A stretch of 64,000 nt of DNA, taken from positions 325,441 to 389,440 of the forward strand of contig MKVQ01000001.1 in assembly GCA_001899635.1 (NCBI GenBank), given 5' to 3'. Shown here piece by piece: positions 45,691 through 54,450 of the stretch. Below the pieces are notes generated by a model. That model did no database searches, had not been told where the DNA came from, and saw nothing but the letters and a program-made list of their open reading frames with translations. The stretch's first letter is position 1. Each line of letters begins with the position of its first letter. The position numbers and the translations under genes are program-made. This DNA is from Myxococcales bacterium 68-20. GTDB taxonomy: Bacteria > Myxococcota_A > Polyangia > Polyangiales > Polyangiaceae.

Positions 45691-46296
45691 ATGAATAGAG
45701 GGATCGCTCTTCGGGCCGCTCTCGTCTGCCTCGCCGGATTCCTCGGCGGCGCGTGCACGGCTCCGGTGTCCTCGTCGGGGCAGGCCCTCAGCGCACCGGA
45801 GCCCGACGTCGCGCCACGGGTGTACATCGAGACGATGCTCTTCCTCGAGCCTCCGGGCGGGCTTGGCGCCCTCGGCGTCAACCCGGCAGCGGCGAGCTTC
45901 GGTGACATCATCGCTCTAACGGGGTCGCATCACGTTTCGGCTGGAGGCGGGATCGTCGCCGACGACGCCATCATGCGAATGCCTCGGCCCGATCCAGACG
46001 CAAAGGCGCCCGCCGATCCGCTCGACGGCTACGAGCTCGCGATCAAGCCGCACGTCCTCGACGGTGGTCGGATCCGGCTCGGCGTCGACCTCACGCTCGC
46101 GTCGAAGAAGGCTACGACGAGCGTGGTGCTCGCGGACAAGCAGCTCATCATCATGCCCACGGAGATCATGGTCGAGGACCGCTGCTTCATCCTCCTCGTA
46201 CGTCCGAACATCGTTCGAAGCGACGACGACCTCCAAGCGCTCCTGTCGCGAAAGATGGAAGCGCTTCACGATGCGAAGCCCTCACCCATGAGGTGA
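45691..46296 (+). CDS. lipoprotein with a secretin-like beta segment
   Basis: 201 residues from ATG 45691 (a TTG two codons earlier is possible). Signal residues 1-21 end in LGGA-Cys22. The mature part reads like a miniature of secretin domains: VYIETMLFLEPPGG-LGALGVNP near the N-terminus (N-domain-like), then RLGVDLTLASKKATTSVVLADKQLIIMPTE in pieces typical of the secretin beta barrel, and CFILLVRPNIV as the final strand. It is far too short to form a full secretin. It may be an accessory or vestigial secretin, and the assignment is tentative. Confidence 0.6.
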   Translation: MNRGIALRAALVCLAGFLGGACTAPVSSSGQALSAPEPDVAPRVYIETMLFLEPPGGLGALGVNPAAASFGDIIALTGSHHVSAGGGIVADDAIMRMPRPDPDAKAPADPLDGYELAIKPHVLDGGRIRLGVDLTLASKKATTSVVLADKQLIIMPTEIMVEDRCFILLVRPNIVRSDDDLQALLSRKMEALHDAKPSPMR

Positions 46297-46368
46297 ATGC
46301 CGGCGCGCTCGGTTCGCGCCGCTCTTGGAGAGCGCCGCGCCCGAGCATCGCGGGAGGGGGAACAGCGA

Positions 46369-48264
46369 CTACTCCGGCTTGGAGCTCGGAGAGCCGCCGG
46401 CGCCCGACGGCATCGGGTTCTGCTCGCGCTCGAGGTACCGGAAGATCGTCCGCGGATCGACGCCGAGGTCGCGCGCCGTCTGGGTGCGGTTGCCGTTGTT
46501 TCGCTCGAGCACCTCGAGCACGTACTTCCGCTGGAACTCCTCCTTCGCCTTCTCGAGCGGGAGGATCGAGCTCTCGTTCGCCTGATCGAGCTCGAGATCC
46601 TCGACTCCGAGGAGCGTCCTGTCGCAGAGGACGAGCGCCTTCTTCAGGCGGTTCTCGAGCTGGCGGATGTTGCCCGGCCAGTTGTTCTTCCGGATGGCGG
46701 CGAGCGCCTGGGGCGTGAAGCCTTGCACGGACGAGTGCAGCTCCTCGGCGTACTTCGAGAGGAGCGCCTTCGCGATGATGAGCACGTCGTCGCCGCGCTC
46801 GCGGAGCGGCGGCAGCCAGATGTTGACGACGTTGAGGCGGTAGTAGAGGTCCTCGCGGAAGCGCCCGCCCTTGATCTCGTCCTCGAGGACGCGGTTCGTC
46901 GCGGCGACGACGCGGATGTCGACCTTCTCGGGCTTGCTGTCGCCGACGCGGAAGACGACGCGCTCCTGCAGCGCGCGGAGCAGCTTCACCTGGAGGTTGA
47001 GCGGCAGCTCTCCGATCTCGTCGAGGAAGAGCGTGCCCTTGTCGGCCGCCTGGAACTTGCCGGGACGCGATGCGATCGCGCCGGTGAACGCGCCCTTCAC
47101 ATGGCCGAAGAGCTCGCTCTCGATCAGGTTCTCGGGGATCGCGCCGCAGTTGATGACGATGAACGGGCCCTGCGCGCGGTTCGAGCGGCGATGCAGCTCA
47201 CGGGCGATGAGCTCCTTGCCGGTGCCCGTCTCGCCGGTGATGAGGACGGAGATGTCCGTCGTCGCGACCTTCTGGAGCTTCCGGAAGACCTCCATCATCG
47301 ACGGACACACGCCGATGATCTCGCCGAAGCGCTTGTCCTTCAGCTCGGCGGCGAGCTTCTCCTTGTCGGCCCGGAGGGCGCTGAGGAGCATCGCGTTCTG
47401 GAGGATGAGCGACGCCTGCCCGGCGAAGATGCTCAGCAGGTCGAGCTGCGACTTCTGGAAGAGCCCCTTCACGCGGTCGTTGCCGACGTAGAGCGCGCCG
47501 GTGACGTGACCCTGCGAGACGAGGGGTGCGCACATGACGCTCGAGAGCCGAAGCGCCACGACGCTCTCGCTGGTACGGAAGGTGTCGTCGGAGAGCGCGT
47601 CGGAGACGATGACCGGGCGGCCGGAGTCGAGGACACGACGCACGATGCTGTCGGAGATCGCGCCCGTCGTATCGGTGATCGCCTCGCGATTGACCTGGCG
47701 GGACGCGCGGATGACGGGCTTGCCGCCCTGGCCCGAGGCGCTTCCGTCGGAGCCGTAGGCCTCGTCGAGGAGGAGGACGAGCCCCTTCTCTGCGCCGGTG
47801 ACGTCGATCACGGCGTCGAGCATCGCCTCGAGCAGCTCGTCGAGGTTCTTCAACGTCATCAGCTTTTCGCTGAACTCGTGGAGCTTCCGCACGGCGGCGA
47901 GCTGGACGCTGCCTTCCGTGGACTGCTGGGCGGATGCCGCCGACGACGGCGTCGCCCGCGCGGCAGAGCCCGGCTCGTCGAAGATGCTGAACTGAAGCTC
48001 GGCGTCACCGAGCGTCAGGCGATCGCCGTGGACGAGGCGAGCGCGGCGCTTCTTCTTGCCGTTGATGAGGATCTCGCCGCTCTTCTCGACCTCCTCGAGG
48101 TTGAAGTCGCGGCCGTCGAAGAGCACCTGGGCGTGCGTCTCGCCGATGCCTTGCGTCGCGATCGCCACGTCGTTTCCGAGGGCGCGGCCGATCGTCGAGA
48201 CGGGCTTGTAGAGCACGTACGTGCGCGGAGAGCCCTGCGGCGGGAACCACTTGAGGATGGGCAT
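46369..48264 (-). CDS. FHA-GAF-AAA+-Fis sigma-54-dependent transcriptional activator
   Basis: 631 residues. Domains in order: FHA (about 1-110, with STIGRALGNDVAI and GETHAQVL), GAF (about 125-300), sigma-54 AAA+ (about 315-545) with Walker A GETGTGKE (Lys350), the sigma-54 contact loop GAFTGA, Walker B LFLDEIGEL, and a C-terminal Fis-type HTH (GNRTQTARDLGVDPRTIFRYL). All residues for open-complex formation are present. FHA input couples it to Ser/Thr kinases, a common myxobacterial design. No sigma-54 site was recognised nearby, so targets are unknown. Confidence 0.93.
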   Translation of the reverse strand: MPILKWFPPQGSPRTYVLYKPVSTIGRALGNDVAIATQGIGETHAQVLFDGRDFNLEEVEKSGEILINGKKKRRARLVHGDRLTLGDAELQFSIFDEPGSAARATPSSAASAQQSTEGSVQLAAVRKLHEFSEKLMTLKNLDELLEAMLDAVIDVTGAEKGLVLLLDEAYGSDGSASGQGGKPVIRASRQVNREAITDTTGAISDSIVRRVLDSGRPVIVSDALSDDTFRTSESVVALRLSSVMCAPLVSQGHVTGALYVGNDRVKGLFQKSQLDLLSIFAGQASLILQNAMLLSALRADKEKLAAELKDKRFGEIIGVCPSMMEVFRKLQKVATTDISVLITGETGTGKELIARELHRRSNRAQGPFIVINCGAIPENLIESELFGHVKGAFTGAIASRPGKFQAADKGTLFLDEIGELPLNLQVKLLRALQERVVFRVGDSKPEKVDIRVVAATNRVLEDEIKGGRFREDLYYRLNVVNIWLPPLRERGDDVLIIAKALLSKYAEELHSSVQGFTPQALAAIRKNNWPGNIRQLENRLKKALVLCDRTLLGVEDLELDQANESSILPLEKAKEEFQRKYVLEVLERNNGNRTQTARDLGVDPRTIFRYLEREQNPMPSGAGGSPSSKPE

Positions 48265-48609
48265 GCGAGTCGAGACCGGAGCCTGCGGCTGAAGAGCGCC
48301 TGAAGAGCGAACCTTCAGCCAGAGTGCCTATAGCCAGAGGTGAGTAGTGAGCCTTCAGCCAGAGGGCCTTCGGCCGAGAGCCAAGAAGCGAGACGAAAGC
48401 CTTCAGCCAGAACGAGCGTTCCTGTCGGGAGTCACCCCACTGGTCGCTTCGGGGGGAAGAGTATCGCAAAAGCAGAACACCGTCGCCGGGATCGACGAGG
48501 TGGCCACGGTGAAGCGGGTCTGTGTAGAATGGCTCACGCAGCGCAGGTTCGGCCGTCCGGGCCGGACCTTCACCCGGCTTTCGAGCCGAACATTGCGGAG
48601 GTGGTCTCG
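48265..48609. repeat. intergenic stretch with a short direct repeat, three copies
   Basis: CTTCAGCCAGA-type units start at 48313, 48353 and 48401, with a partial TAGCCAGAGG between the first two. GGCTGAAG (48287-48294) is an inverted copy pairing with 48313-48320. No gene is supported. At the right end lies a possible promoter for the small lipoprotein: TGGCCA (48501-48506), 18 bases, TAGAAT (48525-48530). Confidence 0.55.
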
Positions 48610-48777
48610 ATGCGTAGGTTCGTCATGCTCTTCACGATCGGTGCTGCTTTCGCCGCGCTTGGAGCGGTGGCGTGTGGGGATGGGAACAAGCCGCCGCCGC
48701 TGACGCCCGACACCGAGCATCAGGTGCCTGCCGAGGGCGCCGAGGCCGGCGCGCCCGAGACTCCGCCCGCGAACTGA
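48610..48777 (+). CDS. small lipoprotein
   Basis: 55 residues. The ATG at 48610 is preceded by GCGGAGGTGG. Residues 1-21 are a clear lipoprotein signal (RRFVMLFTIGAAFAALGA) ending in VA-Cys22; the mature 34 residues are Pro/Glu/Ala-rich and probably unstructured. No function is proposed. Confidence 0.7.
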   Translation: MRRFVMLFTIGAAFAALGAVACGDGNKPPPLTPDTEHQVPAEGAEAGAPETPPAN

Positions 48778-48961
48778 AGTCGACGGCGCATCGAGCGCGA
48801 GCGCCGCTCCTCTTCGAGGGAGCGGCGCGTCGCAGCTCGTCTGCGCCGTGGTCGCGCGGTCAGCCGTGTCGCGCCCATCGATCGGCGTTCGTCGCGAACG
48901 TCGACTCGAGGCGCGCGCTCGTGCCAGCCGTGTTCGGGTGGGGCAGACTCGTGGCTGCAGA

Positions 48962-48982
48962 CGAGAGGCCTGAAGCCTCTCG
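48962..48982. terminator. hairpin between two convergent genes
   Basis: CGAGAGGC-CTGAA-GCCTCTCG is a perfect 8-bp stem with a five-base loop, about 50 bp beyond the stop of the Pro/Gln-repeat protein gene and 185 bp beyond the small lipoprotein. No T run. Confidence 0.5.
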
Positions 48983-49032
48983 CCTGAAGCCACATGCCAT
49001 CCGCCCGACTTCGGCGAACGGCGCGTCGGAGC

Positions 49033-50289
49033 TCAGAAGGTCCCGATCGCGGTCACCATCGCGCCCGGCGGCGGTGCGTTGAGGCGCGGGTCGGGGCCAA
49101 CCATGTTCGTGATGCTCCGGCTCGAGGCGGTCGTCTGGACCGTCGGCGGCGTGAGCGCCGGGATGGGAGTGACGGCGACGTTGAACGGTGGCTCCCATTC
49201 GCCGTGCGTCGGGGTCGAGCCGTCGTCGTCCTTCATGTTCCAGGTGAGCGCCCCGGCGAGGGCCGTGCCCGCAAGGCCGCCGATCGAAGGGCCGATGAGG
49301 CCGCGCTTCACGACCGGGTTGTCGACGAACAGATAGAAGGGAAACACGAGGCTGCCGGCGAGCGCGCCGATGCCGTAGCCGAGCCACATGTACTTCTGCG
49401 AGTTGTACGACGGCGTGTGGAGGATGCTGATCGCGCCGCCGCCGACGATGCCGACGTTGTAGCCGATCAGGCCGGCGACGCTCGAGCCGTCCTTCCAGTC
49501 GGCGTGCCGGCCCTGGACCGCGATCCCGAACATCGAGCCGCTGAGCGCGCCCCACGCCGCGCCGCTGCCGATGAACGTCATGCTGCGCGGATCGGGGCGG
49601 AACCACTCGCCGAAGGCCCACCCGCCGACGCCGCCAGCCGTCGCCATGAGCCAGGTGACCGTGGTCTGCGTTCGGAATGACCAGTCGCGGTTGTCGTCGC
49701 GCGTGTACTGCCACTGCGTGCCCGCGATCGCGATTCCTTCGACGGCGCCGAGCACGAGGCCGGTCGAGGTCGCGGCGGGGACGCCGCGATGGAGTGGACC
49801 TGCTTGGCTGTCCCAGAGCCACACGCCGACGGGCGCGGCGACTCCGAGCGTGAGCGGGAGGAGGACGGCCGGCCCCGGGTCGTCGATCTTGAAGACGGCG
49901 TCGAGCCAGATGCCGGTGCCGACCCCGTAGAGCGCGCTCGTGACGTAGAGCGGGATCATTTCGCCCTGGCTCCGCGTGTTCGAGACCGCGGGCGCGGGCT
50001 GCGGCTGCGGGTAGGGCTGGTAGGGCTGCTGCGGGTAGGGCTGGTAGGGCTGCTGCGGATAAGGCTGCTGCTGCGGATAAGGCTGCTGCTGCGGATAGGG
50101 CTGCTGCTGCGGATAAGGCTGCTGCTGCGGATAAGGCTGCTGCTGCGGATAAGGCTGCTGCTGCGGGTACGGCTGCGGCGGATAGGGCTGCTGGGCAGCC
50201 GCATCGGACGCACCGAGCGCGACCGCGGTCAGGACGGCCGAAAGGACGAATGTAGAGGAGAGGAAGGAGGAGAAGCGGGATCCGCGCAT
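49033..50289 (-). CDS. exported protein with N-terminal Tyr-Pro-Gln repeats
   Basis: 418 residues. A Sec signal (about 1-33, ending ASDAAAQ) precedes about 65 residues of PYPQQQ-type repeats. The remaining 300 residues are rich in glycine and hydrophobic stretches (VTSALYGVGTGIWLDAVF, GVGGWAFGEWF, GYGIGALAGSLVFPFYL), like a family of myxobacterial proteins with paired membrane-associated segments. No enzymatic motif is seen. An envelope or outer-membrane location is inferred. It is flanked by gpsA on the same strand but 75 bp away. Confidence 0.75.
   Translation of the reverse strand: MRGSRFSSFLSSTFVLSAVLTAVALGASDAAAQQPYPPQPYPQQQPYPQQQPYPQQQPYPQQQPYPQQQPYPQQQPYPQQPYQPYPQQPYQPYPQPQPAPAVSNTRSQGEMIPLYVTSALYGVGTGIWLDAVFKIDDPGPAVLLPLTLGVAAPVGVWLWDSQAGPLHRGVPAATSTGLVLGAVEGIAIAGTQWQYTRDDNRDWSFRTQTTVTWLMATAGGVGGWAFGEWFRPDPRSMTFIGSGAAWGALSGSMFGIAVQGRHADWKDGSSVAGLIGYNVGIVGGGAISILHTPSYNSQKYMWLGYGIGALAGSLVFPFYLFVDNPVVKRGLIGPSIGGLAGTALAGALTWNMKDDDGSTPTHGEWEPPFNVAVTPIPALTPPTVQTTASSRSITNMVGPDPRLNAPPPGAMVTAIGTF
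49994..50190. repeat. 18-bp codon repeat encoding Gln-Pro-Tyr-Pro-Gln-Gln
   Basis: On the plus strand the unit GGCTGCTGCTGCGGATAA recurs with single-base changes. It encodes the PYPQQQ tract of the exported protein and can expand or contract in frame. Confidence 0.85.
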
Positions 50290-50363
50290 GAGCCTCGCCG
50301 GAGGGTAGTGGATGAGCGCCTTCCGGTCGAGGTCGGTCCCTGGTGAGCCGAGTCCTGCGACTC

Positions 50364-51419
50364 TCAGGTGGGAGTGGCGGCGCGAAGGCCGGGCATGCTC
50401 TCGAACTCTGCAGTGAGCTCACGGCCCATCAGGTCCTTCACGGCGTCGAGCGCGGGCTTGTCCTCGTAGAGGACGCGGTATGTCTCGGTGATGATCGGGA
50501 GCTCGACGCCGAGCTTGTTACCGAGGTCGAACGCGCTCTTCGCGGTCTTCACGCCCTCGGCGACATGGCCGAGCCCGGCGAGGATGTCGGCGAGCTTGCG
50601 TCCCTTGCCGAGCTCGAGGCCGACGGTGCGGTTGCGCGAGAGCTCTCCGCAGCAGGTCAGGACGAGGTCTCCCATGCCTGCCAGGCCCGCGAGCGTGATC
50701 GCCTCGCCGCCGCGTGCGAGCGAGAGCTTCACCATCTCGGAGAGGCCGCGCGTGATCAGCATGGCGCGGGTGTTGTGGCCGAAGCCGAGGCCGTCGGCGG
50801 CGCCAGCCGCGATCGCGATCACGTTCTTGATCGCGCCACCGCACTCGACGCCCGGGATATCCTTGCTGGCGTACGTGCGCATGTAGGATGCATGGAAGCG
50901 GCGCATCACGTGGTCGCGCACGCGCTCCTCCTCGGACGCGATGACGACGCCCGTGGGCAGGCCGGCGGCGAGCTCCTTCGCGAAGGACGGGCCGCTGAGG
51001 AAGGCGAAGTGCCGGTGGGTCTCGCCCGGGAGCTCGGCCGCGAGGATCTCGTCGATGAACGTGAGGGAGTCGTTCTCGATCCCCTTGGTCGCGCTGACGA
51101 TGGGCGCTTCCTTGGGCACCTTGCGCGCGACGAGCTGCGCGACCTCGCGCGTGGCGTGGCTCGGCGCGACGAACACGACCATCGATGCGCCGTGGAGCGC
51201 CTCCTCGGGATCGACCGTGGCCGACAGGGTGGCCGGTAGCTTCGCGCTGGGAAGGTAGCGCCCGTTGAGGTGCTCCTCGTTGATCTGAGCCACGAGGTCT
51301 GCCCGCCGGCAGTACATCGCGACCGGATCGCCCTTCTCTGCCAGGACCTTCGCGAGCGCCGTTCCCCACGCGCCCGCCCCGAGGACCGCAACCTTTCGCT
51401 CCACCGCTGCGCTCGTCAT
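50364..51419 (-). CDS. gpsA: glycerol-3-phosphate dehydrogenase (NAD(P)+)
   Basis: 351 residues from ATG 51419. It reduces dihydroxyacetone phosphate to sn-glycerol 3-phosphate for phospholipid synthesis. Signatures: VAVLGAGAWGTALAKVLAEKG (nucleotide fold), SATKGIE, FLSGPSFAKELAAGLPT, GGAIKNVIAIAAGAADG with the catalytic lysine, GFGHNTRAMLITRGLSEM and GLAGMGDLVLTC. TATCCT lies only six bases before the ATG and there is no Shine-Dalgarno. It diverges from a lipoprotein gene at 51548. Confidence 0.95.
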   Translation of the reverse strand: MTSAAVERKVAVLGAGAWGTALAKVLAEKGDPVAMYCRRADLVAQINEEHLNGRYLPSAKLPATLSATVDPEEALHGASMVVFVAPSHATREVAQLVARKVPKEAPIVSATKGIENDSLTFIDEILAAELPGETHRHFAFLSGPSFAKELAAGLPTGVVIASEEERVRDHVMRRFHASYMRTYASKDIPGVECGGAIKNVIAIAAGAADGLGFGHNTRAMLITRGLSEMVKLSLARGGEAITLAGLAGMGDLVLTCCGELSRNRTVGLELGKGRKLADILAGLGHVAEGVKTAKSAFDLGNKLGVELPIITETYRVLYEDKPALDAVKDLMGRELTAEFESMPGLRAATPT

Positions 51420-51547
51420 TCCGTCAGGATATCGCGATCGGCCCGAGCATCGACATCCACGGCGATTTCCTCGCGCCGGGGGGGCGGGGACAGCCGACCT
51501 GTTCGGTCGACTCAGGTGCACGCTCCTTGTGGTAGCCTCCGGGGGCT

Positions 51548-52603
51548 TTGCAGAAGACTTCCGGTGCTTTGCTCGCCGTCGTCGCGCTGGCTGCGTCGTC
51601 GGCTCTGACCCAGGGCTGCAATCCCGCGTGTCGGTTCCGCGGGACGATCAACCAGCCCGAGAACCTCACCATGCGTCGCTCGATGCTCCGCAAGGCGATG
51701 GGCGACTTCTGCCAGCAGATGAAGACGCGGAACGCCCCGCTGAAGCTCTCCGCGGACTCGCCGGTGATCGGGCGCTTCTATCCGAACCAGTGCACCACGA
51801 CCGAAGGTGATCTCCTCAACGTGACGTTCAGCGGCTACGGCTACGCCTGGACGAACGTGACGAAGAAGACGACCTTCGTCGGAGGGAGCTCGGCCGCCTT
51901 CCGCTACGACTTCCAGGTTCCCGAGGACGGCGACTGCGATATCTACGCGTATTTCCGGCCGGCGCGCATCGACAACACGAACTTCCAGACCCATCGGATC
52001 GAGAGCCAGATGGCTTCGATGTTCGCGGGCATGTCCTCGCTCGGGAACGACTTCGGAAAGCAGACGCTCTCGACGAAGCTCCGTGATGGGTTCACGGTCA
52101 TCGCCCGGGACGGGAGCGAGGCGAACGTCGGCTTCGCGCTCGGGATCGTCCCGGTCGGGAAGAAGCCTTTCCACCCGTACCAGGTGGAGCGCGGCGACGG
52201 GAAGATCACCTACGAGAACGAGCGCACCGAGATCCATCAGAACCAGCGTGACTTCGTGGGGCCGATCGTCGTCGAGGAATCCGGTCGCGCGATCTACCTG
52301 ACGGCTGCGGTGGACGGTGTCCCGGCCATCGACGTGATGGTCATGCGCAAGGCCGAGGCCGAGCAGTCCCTCCACTACTACTTCGAGTACGCCCAAGCTG
52401 GGCCCATGGCCGGCACGCCGATGTCCTCGGAGGTGCTCGCGAATGGGAATCCCATGAAGCGCGCGATTGTCGTCCCTCCGGGGACGTACTACGTCGTGTT
52501 CGACAACACGCCGACGGCAGGGCAGGTCTCGCCGACGATCAACCCGCTCGATGACCGTGCTGCGGTGGTCAACTACCTCATCCAGATCGGCGATGCCTCG
52601 TGA
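51548..52603 (+). CDS. hypothetical lipoprotein, coupled to signal peptidase I
   Basis: 351 residues from TTG 51548; the signal peptide (KTSGALLAVVALAASSALTQG-Cys24) requires a start here, and a TAG lies just upstream in frame. The mature protein has mixed beta structure (NLTMRRSMLRKAMGDFCQQM, GGSSAAFRYDFQVPEDGDCDIYAYF, PPGTYYVVFDNTPTAG) and looks like a conserved myxobacterial lipoprotein, but I cannot name the family. Its stop overlaps the GTG of lepB (GTGA), so the two are translationally coupled. TAGCCT lies nine bases before the TTG. Confidence 0.75.
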   Translation: MQKTSGALLAVVALAASSALTQGCNPACRFRGTINQPENLTMRRSMLRKAMGDFCQQMKTRNAPLKLSADSPVIGRFYPNQCTTTEGDLLNVTFSGYGYAWTNVTKKTTFVGGSSAAFRYDFQVPEDGDCDIYAYFRPARIDNTNFQTHRIESQMASMFAGMSSLGNDFGKQTLSTKLRDGFTVIARDGSEANVGFALGIVPVGKKPFHPYQVERGDGKITYENERTEIHQNQRDFVGPIVVEESGRAIYLTAAVDGVPAIDVMVMRKAEAEQSLHYYFEYAQAGPMAGTPMSSEVLANGNPMKRAIVVPPGTYYVVFDNTPTAGQVSPTINPLDDRAAVVNYLIQIGDAS

Positions 52604-54177
52604 AGAAGGACGAAGAGACTCTCGGGACCTCTGCGGACGAGGCTGAGCCGTCCCCTCGCGACACCAACGAGGGGGCGAACGAGGCCGTCGGGCCCAGCGA
52701 CGACGGCGAGGACGAGGTCGACGGCGCGAAGGAAGAGTCGAAGTCGAAGCCGGGCGCCGAGCGCCGTGCCGTTGCGCGGGAGGCCGACGACGGGCGCAGC
52801 GCGCGCCGCATCGCTGGCGCGGGCGACGGCGGAGCGAAGAAGCCGCAGCCGGCGCCGCGACGGATCCTCCGCACGGTCTACTGGGCGACGTGGTTCATCG
52901 TCGTGCCGTTCGCCCTCGCATGCATCTTCGTCTGGGCGCTCACGCCGGCGAGCGGTGTCGACCACGGCGGCGTGCTCGGCTGGATCGAGGAGAGGGTCCG
53001 CGACCAGCCGGTGCCGTTCGGGATCGTCACCTTCACCCTGTTCGAGATGGCGCTCTGGGCCGTGCGGCATCACTTGCCGCTCGCCTATCACGCGCACCCG
53101 CCCCTTCGAGAAGGGCTGCCGACGTCGATGCGCGCGCCGTTCGAGAAGGCGCGTGCGATCATCGAAGAGGCCGAGGCCATCCTCGAGAAGAACAAGGACG
53201 CCGTCGTCCGTGAGCTCTCGACGAAGGAGCGCGACAAGCTGCGTGCCGATCTCGAGGCCCTCGAGCAGTCGATGGAGCGCGAGCCGTTCGACGAGGACGC
53301 CTTCCTCGATGCGCTCGTGAAGGCCGACGGCGAGGTCGACACCAAGCTCGGACGCTGGCGAAAGAGCGAGCTGCGCGAGTACGCCGAGTCGATCCTGGTG
53401 GCGATCGCGGTTGCGATGGCGCTCCGCGCGTTCGTCGTGGAGGCGTTCAAGATCCCGAGCGGATCGATGATCCCCACGCTGCAGGTGGGCGATCACATCT
53501 TCGTGAACAAGTTCACGTACGGCCCCGCCATCCCGTGGACCCACTCGCGCCTCTGGTCGCGCATGCCGCCGGAGCGCGGCGACGTCATGGTGTTCGCGTA
53601 TCCCGAGCACCCCGAGCAGGACTTCATCAAGCGCGTCATCGCGGCCCCGGGCGACAAGCTCGAGGTCCGTGGCGGTCATCCGATCATCAACGGTTGGGAG
53701 GTCCCGAGCTGCTCGGTCGGTACCTACACGTACACGGAGCAGCCGGACGGCGCGCGCCACGAAGGCGAGGTCTTCGTCGAGTTCCTCGAGGACGAGGCGT
53801 ACCTCACGCTCTACGACCACCAGAGCCTTTCCATGGAGTACCAGGGCCCGTACTACGTGAAGCCGGGCGAGGTCTGGGTCATGGGCGACAACCGGCACAA
53901 CAGCCACGACTCGCGCATGTGGTTCGGCGGCACCGGGGGAGGCGTCCCCTTCGAGAACATCAAGGGCCGCGCCCTGTTCGTCTGGCTGAGCGTCTCGGAT
54001 ACGATCGACTGGTCGCGCATGTTCGCGCCCGTCATGGGGCGACCGCCGAGCCACGGGCCCTTCCCGGGGATGAACCCGTCGCTCAAGGCGCTCGAGCCCG
54101 CCGTCGAGAAGTGCCTTCGCGAGCGGCCGCCGCTCGACAAGACCAGCCCACCCCCCAGCTCCGCTACCATTCGTTGA
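52600..54177 (+). CDS. lepB: signal peptidase I with a long N-terminal extension
   Basis: 525 residues from GTG. The S26 catalytic dyad is Ser289 in PSGSMIPT and Lys344 in FIKRVIAAPGD; the GDNRHNSHDSR block is intact. Membrane helices lie at about 94-114 and 266-286. The first 85 residues are a disordered acidic/basic region (DDGEDEVDGAKEES...), and a helical, partly coiled segment (about 165-245) separates the two helices. Standard bacterial enzymes are 250-330 residues, so this one carries about 200 extra. Translation is coupled to the preceding lipoprotein gene. It releases exported proteins from the membrane. Confidence 0.93.
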   Translation: MKKDEETLGTSADEAEPSPRDTNEGANEAVGPSDDGEDEVDGAKEESKSKPGAERRAVAREADDGRSARRIAGAGDGGAKKPQPAPRRILRTVYWATWFIVVPFALACIFVWALTPASGVDHGGVLGWIEERVRDQPVPFGIVTFTLFEMALWAVRHHLPLAYHAHPPLREGLPTSMRAPFEKARAIIEEAEAILEKNKDAVVRELSTKERDKLRADLEALEQSMEREPFDEDAFLDALVKADGEVDTKLGRWRKSELREYAESILVAIAVAMALRAFVVEAFKIPSGSMIPTLQVGDHIFVNKFTYGPAIPWTHSRLWSRMPPERGDVMVFAYPEHPEQDFIKRVIAAPGDKLEVRGGHPIINGWEVPSCSVGTYTYTEQPDGARHEGEVFVEFLEDEAYLTLYDHQSLSMEYQGPYYVKPGEVWVMGDNRHNSHDSRMWFGGTGGGVPFENIKGRALFVWLSVSDTIDWSRMFAPVMGRPPSHGPFPGMNPSLKALEPAVEKCLRERPPLDKTSPPPSSATIR

Positions 54178-54192
54178 CCCGTTGAGCCGTTG

Positions 54193-54426
54193 ATGACCGC
54201 CCGACACCTGTACATCGTCCTCGCTGCGTTCCTCGCTCTCGCACCCTCCGTGGCGTGCAGCGCCGCTCAGAAGGCGGCGCGCGAAGACCCGATGAGGTGC
54301 GAGCGCGATCCGAAGTGCGAGCAGAAGCGCGGGCGCACGGCGGACTGCTCGATGCAGTGCAGCGACGATCCGGCGTGCGTGGAGCGCTGCGAGCAGATCC
54401 AGGCGCCGACGAAGCTCGGTCGCTGA
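54193..54426 (+). CDS. small cysteine-rich lipoprotein
   Basis: 77 residues from ATG 54193, 15 bp after lepB on the same strand. Signal residues 1-21 end in SVA-Cys22. The mature part has six more cysteines in a compact pattern (MRCERDPKCEQK, DCSMQCSDDPACVERC), which suggests a disulphide-bonded domain. No family is recognised. It is probably co-transcribed with lepB. Confidence 0.7.
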   Translation: MTARHLYIVLAAFLALAPSVACSAAQKAAREDPMRCERDPKCEQKRGRTADCSMQCSDDPACVERCEQIQAPTKLGR

Positions 54427-54450
54427 AGCCCCTCGCGGTGCGCTGGCTGC

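Noticed and set aside
46297-48303. A 668-codon open frame antisense to the FHA-GAF-AAA+-Fis activator gene
   Set aside because: It exists because codon third positions are G/C-rich. Its translation is an Arg/Glu/Asp/Leu-rich sequence with no domain, while the opposite strand encodes a complete regulator.
49994-50190. Regularly spaced repeats that resemble a CRISPR array at first sight
   Set aside because: The unit is 18 bp without spacers and translates to a PYPQQQ tract within a signal-peptide-bearing gene.
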